A stretch of 64,000 nt of DNA from Opitutus terrae PB90-1 (GTDB lineage: Bacteria; Verrucomicrobiota; Verrucomicrobiia; Opitutales; Opitutaceae), in NCBI RefSeq assembly GCF_000019965.1, contig NC_010571.1:4287001-4351000 (forward strand), written 5' to 3'. Numbering within the stretch: the stretch's first letter is position 1; each line of letters begins with the position of its first letter. The notes under the pieces were generated by a model that worked only from the letters and a program-made list of their open reading frames with translations, was not told the DNA's origin and did not search any database. Shown one piece after another: positions 25,977 through 35,525 of the stretch. The position numbers and the translations under genes are program-made.

Positions 25977-27716
25977 TCACCGCGGCGGCGTGGGCCGGAA
26001 CGGCGGCTCCCAGGCGTTCACTCCCCGCACCTTCATCTTGCGGCGATAAACCTGCTCGAAGCACGTCGCGTAAAGCGTGTCGAACTCGCTGCCGCCGAAT
26101 ACGAGATTGGTGATCTTCCCATTCGGCGTCGGAATGATCGCGGCCACGCGGCCCTCACGATCGCACACCTGGATTCCGAGCTTCGTCGCGACATACAACC
26201 GGCCTTCGCGATCGCATTTCAATCCGTCGGCATAGCTCTCGTCATCCGCGTCGCGCGTGTGCAGCCAGTGAAACCGCTGTTCGTGCGCCAGCGTTCCGTC
26301 GGGCTGTACGGCGTAACTATAAACCCAATGCGAGCGATAGTCCGCGACGTAGAGCAGCGTCTGATCCGGCGACAGCGCCACGCCGTTCGTGTAGCGCAGC
26401 GCGGTATCGAAGGACTGCTTCGTTCCGTCCGGCCGGATCAGCCAGAGGCGACTCGGCTCGCGACTCCCCGCACCCGCCGGCGCCGTCACGTAGAGATTGC
26501 CGTTGTGCGCCACGACCAGGTCGTTGCCGGCGATCCCTTCGGCGATCACCGCGGATTGTCCCGCCTGATCGTAAGCGAGGATCTGTTTCGTCGCCGTGGC
26601 CACGGCGTAAAGCCGTCCATCCGGCCCGAAGATCTGCCCGTTCGATCGTTGGGTGTCGGCAATAAACTCGGTCGCGCGCCCGTCCGCGCCGACGCGATAG
26701 CATTTGCTCGCGGGAATATCGTCAAAGAACACCTCGCCCGCGCGATTCACGGCGGGACCTTCCGTCAGCACATGCCCCTCGCTCACGAGTTGCCAGTCCT
26801 CGCCGGGAATCAGCACGCCGGCGAGCGTCGGGTTTTTCGTGAGCGCGCCGCGCACCGGCTGCGGCCAGTCGTGCCACAGCCAGCGCATCGCGTCGGCGAA
26901 CACGGCCGTCGCATCGTGATTGTCGTGCCCGCGCTCGCCCCAGGCGGAGCGCACCTCGTATCCGGCAAACGCGAGCGCGCGTTCCATCGTCTGGTTCATC
27001 ATCCACCAGTCACCGGCGAAATTGTTCAGGTCGTTCGCGCCGTCCTGCAGGAACACCCGGATCGGCTTCGGCTCCGTCTTGCGTACGAGCACCGGATAAG
27101 CATCGCCGCCGCGCAATCCGGCATAGCTGCCGATCGCGCTGAACACGCGCGTGAACGCATCGGGCCGCTCCCATGCCGCCGTGAACGCCGCGATGCCGCC
27201 ACTGCTCGCCCCGCCGATCGCCCGGTCGTTGCCCGAGCGCGACAACCGCAGCGCCCGACCATCGCCCGTCACTTTCGTTTCGACCGCGGGGAGCAGTTCC
27301 TCGAGCAGGAACCGGACATAGGCATCGCTGAGCGAATCGTATTCGAAGCTGCGGTTGATCCGGTCCAGCGCGGTCGCGGGATTCGCCGCCGGCAGCACGC
27401 CGGGCCGGACAAACACCCCAATGGTCACCGGCATCTCGCCCGCGGCAATGAGCTGGTCGAATACCGCGGGCGCGTTGAATTGCACGCCGTCCTGATTCAC
27501 ATAGACGCACGCCGGCCGGCTGGGATCGTAGCGCTGCGGCACGTAAACCGTCACCTCGCGCCGGGTGCCGGGAAAGATCTTCGATTGGGCAAACTCAAAC
27601 GTGATCAACTCGCCGCCCGGCACCGCCGCAGGTTCCGTGGCCGCGAGTGCCGCCGGTGCGGACAGGTTCGCCAACGTGACGAGGACACCAATCAAGCCGG
27701 CAACGCGGATCTTCAT
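25977..27716 (-). CDS. Secreted esterase (enterochelin-esterase-like) fused to SMP-30/gluconolactonase domain
   Basis: A 579-residue exported protein with the signal peptide MKIRVAGLIGVLVTLANLSAP. Residues about 45-290 form an alpha/beta-hydrolase esterase of the enterochelin-esterase/esterase-D type, with the nucleophile elbow IGGASSGG (Ser171) and a later GHDNHDA His. Residues about 305-579 form an SMP-30/gluconolactonase beta-propeller, seen in GHVLTEGPAVNRAGEVFFDD, NGQIFGPDGRLYA, LRYTNGVALSPDQTLLYVADY and ITNLVFGGSEFDTLYATC. Such fusions may de-esterify and open sugar lactones in carbohydrate scavenging; that is inference. The gene is isolated between convergent and divergent neighbours. 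Confidence 0.8.
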   Translation of the reverse strand: MKIRVAGLIGVLVTLANLSAPAALAATEPAAVPGGELITFEFAQSKIFPGTRREVTVYVPQRYDPSRPACVYVNQDGVQFNAPAVFDQLIAAGEMPVTIGVFVRPGVLPAANPATALDRINRSFEYDSLSDAYVRFLLEELLPAVETKVTGDGRALRLSRSGNDRAIGGASSGGIAAFTAAWERPDAFTRVFSAIGSYAGLRGGDAYPVLVRKTEPKPIRVFLQDGANDLNNFAGDWWMMNQTMERALAFAGYEVRSAWGERGHDNHDATAVFADAMRWLWHDWPQPVRGALTKNPTLAGVLIPGEDWQLVSEGHVLTEGPAVNRAGEVFFDDIPASKCYRVGADGRATEFIADTQRSNGQIFGPDGRLYAVATATKQILAYDQAGQSAVIAEGIAGNDLVVAHNGNLYVTAPAGAGSREPSRLWLIRPDGTKQSFDTALRYTNGVALSPDQTLLYVADYRSHWVYSYAVQPDGTLAHEQRFHWLHTRDADDESYADGLKCDREGRLYVATKLGIQVCDREGRVAAIIPTPNGKITNLVFGGSEFDTLYATCFEQVYRRKMKVRGVNAWEPPFRPTPPR

Positions 27717-27964
27717 ATCCCCGACCTGTCACATCCGCGCCGCGATGCCAACGCCGCCGTGCGGCATCGAACGCGTTGTAGACCCCGCGACGCTTCGCTC
27801 GTCAGCCGCCGTAAATGGACCGAAGGTAGCGCGGGACCGCTGGGCCCGCCGAAATTTCCCCGATGCTTGCATGTCCCTCCCGGCCCGCCCGGCGGTCGGG
27901 CCCTACCTTTCCCCACAAACGGCGAAAGCCCCGTGCGGGTCTGACGCGCCGCGCCCGCGCTGCC

Positions 27965-29425
<1,461 letters not shown>

Positions 29426-29530
29426 AGCGGCGAGCGAAACGAACGCGCCCCAGAAAGTAAATACCCAGGATGGGACGTGACGTGACACAGGCCGCCCCGC
29501 CCATGGTCCGTTTTGTTCGTAGCCGCAGCC

Positions 29531-29593
29531 GTGGCACGGGCGTCTCGCCCGTGATTCCGGGAGTAGCCCCACGGGCAAGATGCCCGTGCCACA
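29531..29593. repeat. REPIN-like doublet between the response regulator and the M50 protease
   Basis: GTGGCACGGGC-GTCTC-GCCCGTG begins at 29531 and its inverted partner CACGGGC-AAGAT-GCCCGTGCCAC ends at 29593. The outer GTGGCAC and GTGCCAC ends also pair, so the whole 63-base unit can fold into one hairpin with two REP loops. This is the clearest REPIN in the window. Confidence 0.75.
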
Positions 29594-29668
29594 TCCGGAC
29601 CACGCCGCCGCCGCGCTCTCCTCGCATTCCGCGCTGGCGGTTTCCTTCCAGGCGCATTGAGTGCGCCC

Positions 29669-30445
29669 ATGTTTGGCTGGTCGCTCAACCTTTTCCGGAT
29701 CCGCGGGATTCAACTCGCCCTCCACGGGAGCTTTTTCCTGCTGCTTGCGTGGATCGGGTACGAGGGCTGGCAGGAAGGCGGCTGGATCGGCGTGATGTGG
29801 TTTGTCGGCTCGCTGCTGGCGTTCTTCGCCTGCGTGGTGCTGCACGAGCTGGGACATTCCTTCACCGCGATGCATTTCGGCATCGGCGTGCGACGGATTC
29901 TGCTGATGCCGATCGGCGGCATGGCGGAGTTCGAGGCCATCCCCCGGGAGCCGATGCGCGAGTTCCTCATCACGCTCGCCGGCCCGGCGGTGAACTTTGC
30001 GATCGTCGGCGTGCTCGCGCTTTTCTTCGGCCTGCCGGCCGGATTCCCGATGGAGAGCGAATTTCTGGCCACGGCCGAGGGCTTCGCGCACCTGCTGCTC
30101 CAGGCCAACTTCATCATGGGCTGCTTCAACCTGTTGCCGGCTTTCCCGATGGATGGTGGCCGGATCCTCCGCGCCATCCTGGCCAATCGGATGCCCTACC
30201 TCCGCGCCACGCGTACGGCCGCGACGATCGGAAAGATCGTCTGCGCCGGCGGCATCGCCTATGCAATCTGGCAGTCGCAATTCCTGCTCGCGGTGCTGTT
30301 CGTCTTCATCTTCTTCGCCGGTGACGCCGAGTACCGCGCCGTGCGCCGTCGTGAGTTCGATGACGCGCGTTGGCGCGAAATGCTGGCGCGAATCTACGGG
30401 CCCGGCGCGGACACGATCGACGAGCCGCCGATGCTGTCACGGTAG
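29669..30445 (+). CDS. Site-2-type (M50) zinc metalloprotease
   Basis: A 258-residue integral-membrane metalloprotease with the zinc motif HELGH (His59, Glu60, His63) in VVLHELGHS and the second zinc ligand Asp162 in [10 protein letters not shown]. About five to six membrane segments surround them. Site-2 proteases cut within membranes to release regulators such as anti-sigma factors; the substrate here is unknown. No PDZ or CBS domain is attached, so it is the short rhomboid-neighbour-type M50 subgroup. Start ATG at 29669; a TTG four codons earlier is possible. It is divergent from the sigma-54 response regulator. Confidence 0.88.
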   Translation: MFGWSLNLFRIRGIQLALHGSFFLLLAWIGYEGWQEGGWIGVMWFVGSLLAFFACVVLHELGHSFTAMHFGIGVRRILLMPIGGMAEFEAIPREPMREFLITLAGPAVNFAIVGVLALFFGLPAGFPMESEFLATAEGFAHLLLQANFIMGCFNLLPAFPMDGGRILRAILANRMPYLRATRTAATIGKIVCAGGIAYAIWQSQFLLAVLFVFIFFAGDAEYRAVRRREFDDARWREMLARIYGPGADTIDEPPMLSR

Positions 30446-30655
30446 CGGTTAATTCAACCAAACTGTCGTCGCGTGCGCTCGCCCTGCCGGCCAGTTCGCG
30501 TGGCATGGACGCCTCGCCGGCGCGCTTGCCGGAGACGGTTCCGGGCGTTCCGCTGGGCCCCAAAAAAAACGAAAGACCCCCTCCAGTGTGTCATTGGCAA
30601 GATACGGCTTGAGTGTGATTTGCCGAGGGCTAGTACGAAAACGCCGCTCAGCCGC

Positions 30656-31039
30656 ATGCCGACTTTCCGCGAGAGCTTCTGCGCCCAACAACGCTGTCCG
30701 ACCGACCAGTTCGAGCGGCGCGTTTTTTGGCGCTGCCTCTATCCCCACGCCCGACTGGTGGCCTGGCTGATCCTTTGGATGGACTACGATTATTTTTCGG
30801 CGGATCGCCAGCTCATCTCTGGCGCAGGGGACGCGCCCTCCATGCGGCGGGTTCGCGACGAGGTGCGGGACTTTTTCTGGAGTTCCGACAACCGCGGCTG
30901 GTGGCGGCGCACGGCGAAGGTGCGGGTTTCCGGCCAGCGGCTGCGCAATCTTGCCGCGCGCTATCTGCAGGACGGCGATCCGTCCGCGGAAAAGAAGCTG
31001 CACGGCAGCGACGTTCCCTTCCCCGCCCCGCCTCCCTAA
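30656..31039 (+). CDS. Conserved-looking hypothetical protein (127 aa)
   Basis: A 127-residue basic protein starting MPTFRESFCAQQRC, with an internal hydrophobic stretch HARLVAWLILWMDYDYF and an Arg/Trp-rich remainder (SSDNRGWWRRTAKVRVSGQRLRNLAARYL). It is not a clear membrane protein (one short hydrophobic run). I do not recognise a family. It stands 141 bases upstream of the NhaD antiporter on the same strand, so the two may share a transcript; a connection to ion homeostasis is speculative. The ATG at 30656 is chosen over upstream Arg-rich sequence. Confidence 0.55.
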   Translation: MPTFRESFCAQQRCPTDQFERRVFWRCLYPHARLVAWLILWMDYDYFSADRQLISGAGDAPSMRRVRDEVRDFFWSSDNRGWWRRTAKVRVSGQRLRNLAARYLQDGDPSAEKKLHGSDVPFPAPPP

Positions 31040-31180
31040 GGATAAGTTTCTGACCGTCGACACCGCGGCCCTCGCCCTCTCCCGACGACGCAATCGGCGG
31101 CTAATGGTCGTTATGCGCAGCGACTCTGACCGTGCCACCGGTCCCTTTGGGCATTGAGCAGATGTCGCGTTTTTTCCTGA
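31040..31180 (+). promoter_or_regulatory. Possible structured leader of the NhaD antiporter gene
   Basis: The 141-base gap before the NhaD gene contains GACCG-TGCCAC-CGGTC (31128-31143), a 5-bp hairpin, preceded by two CTGACCG repeats (one at 31051, one at 31126) and a GGCATT-like segment. Antiporter genes of this type are preceded by the nhaA-I/nhaA-II lithium riboswitches in related phyla. I cannot match their consensus reliably, so this is only a candidate leader. Confidence 0.3.
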
Positions 31181-32539
31181 ATGGGCGCTTTTATGTTCCT
31201 GCCGGTCTTTCTTTCCACGGTCGCCTCCAGTGCGGCCAATATCCCTCTGTGGCTGGTCACGCCTTTCGCGCTGCTGCTGCTGCTGATCGCCGTCATGCCC
31301 CTCACGCCGCCGCGCGTGAAGCATTTCTGGGAGCACTACTATCCGCACGTGGCGATCGGACTCGGGCTAATGGTGATCGCTTACTACCTGCTGCAGGTGC
31401 CGAGCGGCGGGACCACGGTGGTGCACACGCTGCAGGAATACTTCTCGTTCATCTGTCTGATCGGCTCGCTGTTCGTCGTCGCCGGCGGCATCCACATCAA
31501 GGTAAAGGACGAAGCCACCCCGCTGGCCAACATCGTGTTCCTGGCCATCGGCGCCGTCGTCGCCAACGTGATTGGCACCACCGGCGCGTCAATGGTCATG
31601 ATCCGGCCATGGATCCGGATGAACAAGATCCGGATCAGTCCGTATCACGTCGTCTTTTTCATCTTCGTCGTCTCGAACGTCGGTGGCGCGCTCACGCCGA
31701 TCGGCGATCCGCCGTTGTTCCTCGGCTACCTCCGGGGCATCCCGTTTTTCTGGCTCGTCAGCCATGTCACTTTCCAGTGGCTGTTCACCGTCGCGTGCCT
31801 GCTCGCCGCCTTCTACCTGTTCGATCGCCGCAGCCTGAAGCACGCGCCACAGAAAATTCAGCAGGACATCAAGCGGCCATCCGAGGGCGTGCGCTTCGAG
31901 GGCAAGATCAACCTGCTCTTCCTTGGCGCCATCATCGGCGCCGTGTTCCTGCCGGATACGTACTTCCTCCGCGAGATCGTGATGCTCGCCGCGGCCGCCG
32001 CTTCCTACCGGCTGACGCCCAATCCCGTCCACGCGGAGAACCAGTTCAGCTTCGGCCCGATCAAGGAGGTCGCGTTCCTCTTCGCCGGCATCTTCGCGAC
32101 GATGATGCCTGCACTCGGCTACATCGATCAACACGGTCAGGAGTTCGGCGTGAAAAAGCCGTTCCAGTACTATGTCGCCGCCGGCAGCTTGTCTGCAGTG
32201 CTGGACAACGCGCCGACCTACGCGACTTTCCTCCGCCTCGCGGAAACGACCGCGCAGGCCGAGCACCCGCAGGATTTTCCGGCCAATCCGCAGAGCGAAG
32301 CGGAGGTCGTGGCCGTGCTCCGCGCCTGGCCCAAGGACGCGCGGCTGATCGTCGCCGTGAGTCTCGGCGCGGTGTTCTTCGGCGCGATGACCTACATCGG
32401 CAACGGCCCGAATTTCATGGTGAAGTCGATCGCTGACAGCATGGGCGTGCACACCCCGACGTTCTTCGGCTACATCCTCAAGTTCAGTCTGCCGATCTTG
32501 CTGCCAATCCTCCTGCTCGGTGGCGCGCTGTTCCTGTAG
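31181..32539 (+). CDS. nhaD: NhaD-type Na+/H+ antiporter (ion transporter superfamily)
   Basis: A 452-residue polytopic membrane protein of the NhaD/ArsB ion-transporter superfamily, with about 11-12 hydrophobic segments. Markers include the conserved NVGGALTPIGDPPLFLGYL segment and IGTTGASMVMIRP; a second conserved repeat region occurs near YIGNGPNFMVKSI. It is expected to exchange Na+ (or Li+) for protons at the inner membrane, fitting a cell that maintains a sodium gradient through decarboxylase pumps (44.6-50.4 kb). Start ATG at 31181 (an alternative at 31193). It is probably monocistronic, or transcribed with the 127-aa gene upstream. No regulatory partner is adjacent. Confidence 0.87.
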   Translation: MGAFMFLPVFLSTVASSAANIPLWLVTPFALLLLLIAVMPLTPPRVKHFWEHYYPHVAIGLGLMVIAYYLLQVPSGGTTVVHTLQEYFSFICLIGSLFVVAGGIHIKVKDEATPLANIVFLAIGAVVANVIGTTGASMVMIRPWIRMNKIRISPYHVVFFIFVVSNVGGALTPIGDPPLFLGYLRGIPFFWLVSHVTFQWLFTVACLLAAFYLFDRRSLKHAPQKIQQDIKRPSEGVRFEGKINLLFLGAIIGAVFLPDTYFLREIVMLAAAAASYRLTPNPVHAENQFSFGPIKEVAFLFAGIFATMMPALGYIDQHGQEFGVKKPFQYYVAAGSLSAVLDNAPTYATFLRLAETTAQAEHPQDFPANPQSEAEVVAVLRAWPKDARLIVAVSLGAVFFGAMTYIGNGPNFMVKSIADSMGVHTPTFFGYILKFSLPILLPILLLGGALFL

Positions 32540-32625
32540 CGCGAACGCTTCTCGTCCCTCCGGCGGCGTTCAGGTGCGGTAAGTCAGTCGACCCATGGGG
32601 CGCTGTGGTTACCGCGTTGCCGTGG

Positions 32626-32703
32626 TTGCCTGAGGCCACGTCCCGACATCAGACCAGGCCGTTGGCCCGGCTCCGCGTGGCCCCTGATGCCAAAATCAGG
32701 CAA
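32626..32703 (+). ncRNA. Candidate structured RNA with possible pseudoknot upstream of the hybrid kinase
   Basis: TTGCCTGA (32626-32633) pairs with TCAGGCAA (32696-32703), enclosing GGCCACG (32634-32640) paired with CGTGGCC (32676-32682). The loop holds GGCC-GTT-GGCC (32657-32667). CATCAG (32647-32652) in the loop can pair with CTGATG (32684-32689) in the 3' bulge, giving a pseudoknot. CCTGAT (32683-32688) can alternatively pair with ATCAGG (32695-32700), so two folds compete. It ends 79 bases before the GTG start of the kinase. I cannot assign it to a known family; it may also be an elaborate palindrome. Confidence 0.4.
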
Positions 32704-32782
32704 TGCATGATGCGATCTTATGACAAAAGAGGTCGACGCTGCGTAGGGTACCCGCTGACTTGGAGCCGGCTCCGGCAACCCC

Positions 32783-35113
32783 GTGCACGCGCGTCCAGAC
32801 GAATCCCCGCGTCCGAATTCCTACGCCCGCCCCGCCCCGCGTTCCGGCGCGACTTTCAGCCAGTTTGCTGTAGCCGTGCTGGCCGTCGGCGCCGCGGCGC
32901 TGGTCCGCGGAGCCGTCGCCCCGCTGCTGGATCCCGATGCGCTGCAGTTCGCGTTCTTCTTTCCCGCGATTGCTTGCGCCGCCTGGTATGGCCGCCTGCC
33001 CGCTGCGATTTTCGCCGCCGTGCTCAGCGGAGTCGTGGCGGCGATTGCCTTCGTCGCGCCGACTTCCGCCCCGCTGCCCCTCACCGCGCGCGACTGGATG
33101 GGCGTGTTCGCTTTCCTTGCGGCCGCCGCCCCAGTCATCGGCGCGATTGAGCTGATGCATCGGGCCAACGACCGCGCGCGCGCTGAGCTGCGGCGGCGCC
33201 TGCAGGTCGATGACACCTCGCGCGAGAGCGAGGAGCGCTTCCGCACGGTGGCGGACGGCCTGCCGCTCGTCGTCTGGGTGCACGATGCGGACGGGCGGCA
33301 GCAGTTCGTGAACCGCACGTTTTGCGAGTTCTTCGGCGTCAAGGCCGAGGAAATGAACGGCGCACGCTGGCGCGAACTCCTGCATCCGGACGACGCCGCC
33401 CGCTACGCCACGGAATTCCTCGCCTGCGTGCGCGACCGGCGTCCGTTTGCCGCCGAGGTTCGCGTTCGCCGACATGACGGCCAGTGGCGCTGGTGTGAAT
33501 CCTGGGCGCGCCCGCGCTGGTCAGCCTCGGGCGAGTTCTGCGGTTTCGTGGGCGCCAGTGCCGATATTACCGACCGCAAACGTAGCGAGGCCGCGCTCGC
33601 AGAGAGTCAACAGCGGCTGCAGCTCGCCCTCGCCGGCGCCGAGACGGGCGTGTGGTCGTGGGAGGTCGCCACGGGCCGAGTCCACTGGTCGCCCGAACTC
33701 TACCGCCTGTTCGGGATCTCGGAGTTTTCCGGCACGGTTGAGGCCGCGCGGCAATTGGTCCACCCCGAGGATCTCGCTCGCGTGTCGCACGCGATCACCG
33801 ACGCGCTGGAGAAGCGCGAGCCCTATGCCGTCGAGTTCCGCATCGTGCGGCCCGACGGCAGCACGCACTGGATGTCAGATCGCGGCCGCGCCGACTACGA
33901 TGCCAACGGCCGGCCGGGACGCTTGCTCGGCGTGATCACCGACGTCACCGCGCGCAAACGCGTGGAAGCGGAGTTGGAAGCCGCGCGGGACCAGGCGCTC
34001 GCCGCCAGCCGGGCGAAGGACCGTTTCCTCGCGATGCTGAGTCACGAACTGCGCACGCCCTTGACGCCGGCGCTAATGATCGCGGCCGAGTTCGAATGCT
34101 CGCCGTTGGTGCCGGCGGCGCTCCACGACGACCTCGCCGTCGTGCGGGCGAGCATCGAGCTCGAAGCCCGACTGATCGACGATCTCCTTGACGTCTCGCG
34201 GGTCACGCGCGGCAAGCTCCACCTGCAGTTCGCCCGGTGCGAGGGGCACGCCGTCCTGCGGCAGGCGGTCGAGACGGTGCAACCCGAGTTTGTGACCAAA
34301 CACATCACACTCGGGTGGGAGCTCGATCCCTCGGACGCGCCACTGTGGGGCGACTCCGTGCGGCTCCAGCAGGTGTTTTGGAACATCCTCCGCAACGCCG
34401 CCAAGTTCACGCCGTCGGGCGGATCGATTCGGCTGCGCAGCCAGGTCGCGGACGGCACGTGGCGACTCGAGGTAATCGATACCGGCATCGGCATTGCGCC
34501 GGACGACTTGGAACGGATCTTCGAAAGTTTCTACCAGAGTGGCCAAGGCGCGGAGCCTCGACTGGGGGGACTGGGGCTCGGTTTGACGATCTCGAGCTCG
34601 ATCGTGCGCGACCACGGCGGAAAAATCTGGGCGGAGAGCGCCGGACTCGATCGCGGTTCGACGGTGATCATCGAGCTGCCGCTGCAGCCAGGATCGATCC
34701 AGGCGGCGCCGATGAATTTGGTGGGCGAACCGCGGCCATCGCGCTCGCTCAAGATCCTGGTGGTCGAAGATCACGCGCCGACGCGCGCCGCGTTCGGCTC
34801 GTTGCTACGCCGCCGCGGTCACACGGTCACCACCGCCGAGGGCGTGGATTCGGCTCAGCGCGAAGCGGCGAACCAGTGTTTCGATCTCGTGATTTCCGAT
34901 CTCGGCTTGCTGGACGGCGATGGGCTGCAGTTGATGCGGCACTTGCGGCAGGTCTACGGACTGCGCGGGATCGCGCTCAGCGGACATGGCATGGAAATCG
35001 ACATCCAAAATGCTTATGATGCCGGCTTCTCCGTTCACCTGACCAAACCCGTCACGTTGCGGAAACTCGACGAAGCCCTCGCCCAGGTGATGGATACGTT
35101 GCCCGTCGCGTAA
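32783..35113 (+). CDS. Hybrid sensor histidine kinase with two PAS domains and a receiver
   Basis: A 776-residue signalling protein. An N-terminal membrane region (about 25-125, with LQFAFFFPAIACAAWYGRLPA, of DUF4118 type) is followed by PAS 1 (about 150-270), PAS 2 (about 275-400, with PAC-like KRVEAELEA), HisKA with phospho-His421 in LAMLSHELRTPL, HATPase with NAAKFTPSGG and GLGLGLTISSSI, and a C-terminal receiver with Asp706 in ISDLGLLDGDG. The start is the GTG at 32783; no Shine-Dalgarno stands out. It is a hybrid kinase and probably passes phosphate to a partner response regulator or acts through its own receiver. It lies between NhaD and kup, so ion or osmotic sensing is possible but unproven. 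Confidence 0.9.
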   Translation: MHARPDESPRPNSYARPAPRSGATFSQFAVAVLAVGAAALVRGAVAPLLDPDALQFAFFFPAIACAAWYGRLPAAIFAAVLSGVVAAIAFVAPTSAPLPLTARDWMGVFAFLAAAAPVIGAIELMHRANDRARAELRRRLQVDDTSRESEERFRTVADGLPLVVWVHDADGRQQFVNRTFCEFFGVKAEEMNGARWRELLHPDDAARYATEFLACVRDRRPFAAEVRVRRHDGQWRWCESWARPRWSASGEFCGFVGASADITDRKRSEAALAESQQRLQLALAGAETGVWSWEVATGRVHWSPELYRLFGISEFSGTVEAARQLVHPEDLARVSHAITDALEKREPYAVEFRIVRPDGSTHWMSDRGRADYDANGRPGRLLGVITDVTARKRVEAELEAARDQALAASRAKDRFLAMLSHELRTPLTPALMIAAEFECSPLVPAALHDDLAVVRASIELEARLIDDLLDVSRVTRGKLHLQFARCEGHAVLRQAVETVQPEFVTKHITLGWELDPSDAPLWGDSVRLQQVFWNILRNAAKFTPSGGSIRLRSQVADGTWRLEVIDTGIGIAPDDLERIFESFYQSGQGAEPRLGGLGLGLTISSSIVRDHGGKIWAESAGLDRGSTVIIELPLQPGSIQAAPMNLVGEPRPSRSLKILVVEDHAPTRAAFGSLLRRRGHTVTTAEGVDSAQREAANQCFDLVISDLGLLDGDGLQLMRHLRQVYGLRGIALSGHGMEIDIQNAYDAGFSVHLTKPVTLRKLDEALAQVMDTLPVA

Positions 35114-35257
35114 GTCGCCGAGGCGGCTCCAAACCGCGGGCCATGCCTGGCGAAAAAACCTGCTTCTGGAGCAGCCCCATCAAGTTGGGCGACCGCCACC
35201 AGGCGCCGCTTGAGAAGCCTCGCCCCCCATCTACCCTCTGCAGCGTTCTTTGGTAGC
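35114..35257. other. Intergenic stretch between the kinase and the kup leader
   Basis: The 144 bases between the kinase stop and the kup riboswitch contain no convincing gene or terminator. The kup promoter should lie here or just inside this stretch, but no clear -35/-10 pair is seen. Confidence 0.3.
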
Positions 35258-35410
35258 GAACGCCTAAGTCGCCGCAATTTCCTGTGCGGCGACGCGGGGG
35301 AACCACCGGCGACAGCGGCTCATCGCTGTTGCCCGGGGCGCACGCCGAAGCTCTCTTCGGCGGGGTCACTTCCTAGGACCTAGCCCGTCAGCTAACCTCG
35401 TCGGCATTGG
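35258..35410 (+). promoter_or_regulatory. c-di-AMP riboswitch (ydaO/yuaA class) upstream of kup
   Basis: The highly conserved ydaO signature CCCGTCAGCTAACCTCGT appears at 35384-35401, and the conserved GGGGGAACCACC at 35296-35307. P1 is formed by ACGCCTAA (35260-35267) with CGTCGGCAT-like bases near 35398-35407. The stem GTCGCCGCA/TGCGGCGAC (35268-35276 with 35285-35293) and hairpins ACAGCG/CGCTGT (35312-35317 with 35324-35329) and GCCGAAG/CTTCGGC (35344-35350 with 35355-35361) fit the class. It should turn off the K+ transporter at high c-di-AMP. The gap to the kup ATG at 35526 is 116 bases, which could hold an expression platform. Confidence 0.85.
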
Positions 35411-35525
35411 GAAGGGCGATACCACACACTCGCAATCCCGCGAAGTGTCCGCGGTCGCTCGTTGTGATCGCACGTCCTGGCCCCCGCTCCGGACTGGCTG
35501 TGGCTGTGCGTGCCCGGATACCTCC

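Noticed and set aside
25887-27944. A 685-codon plus-strand open frame opposite the esterase/SMP-30 gene
   Set aside because: The minus strand carries a signal peptide and two recognisable domains; the plus frame does not.
27717-27964. Small plus-strand open frames and a REPIN in the gap before the sigma-54 regulator
   Set aside because: Only partial palindromes (GGGCCCGCC, GGTCGGGCCC) are present and no frame has a plausible start or composition.
30540-30600. Terminator suggested by a run of eight A after GGGCCCC
   Set aside because: No stem can be formed adjacent to the run on either strand and no gene ends in the right orientation.
32683-32700. Possible hammerhead ribozyme core (CTGATG) within the pseudoknot element
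   Set aside because: The required A after CTGATG and the GAAA segment are absent, so the self-cleaving core cannot form.
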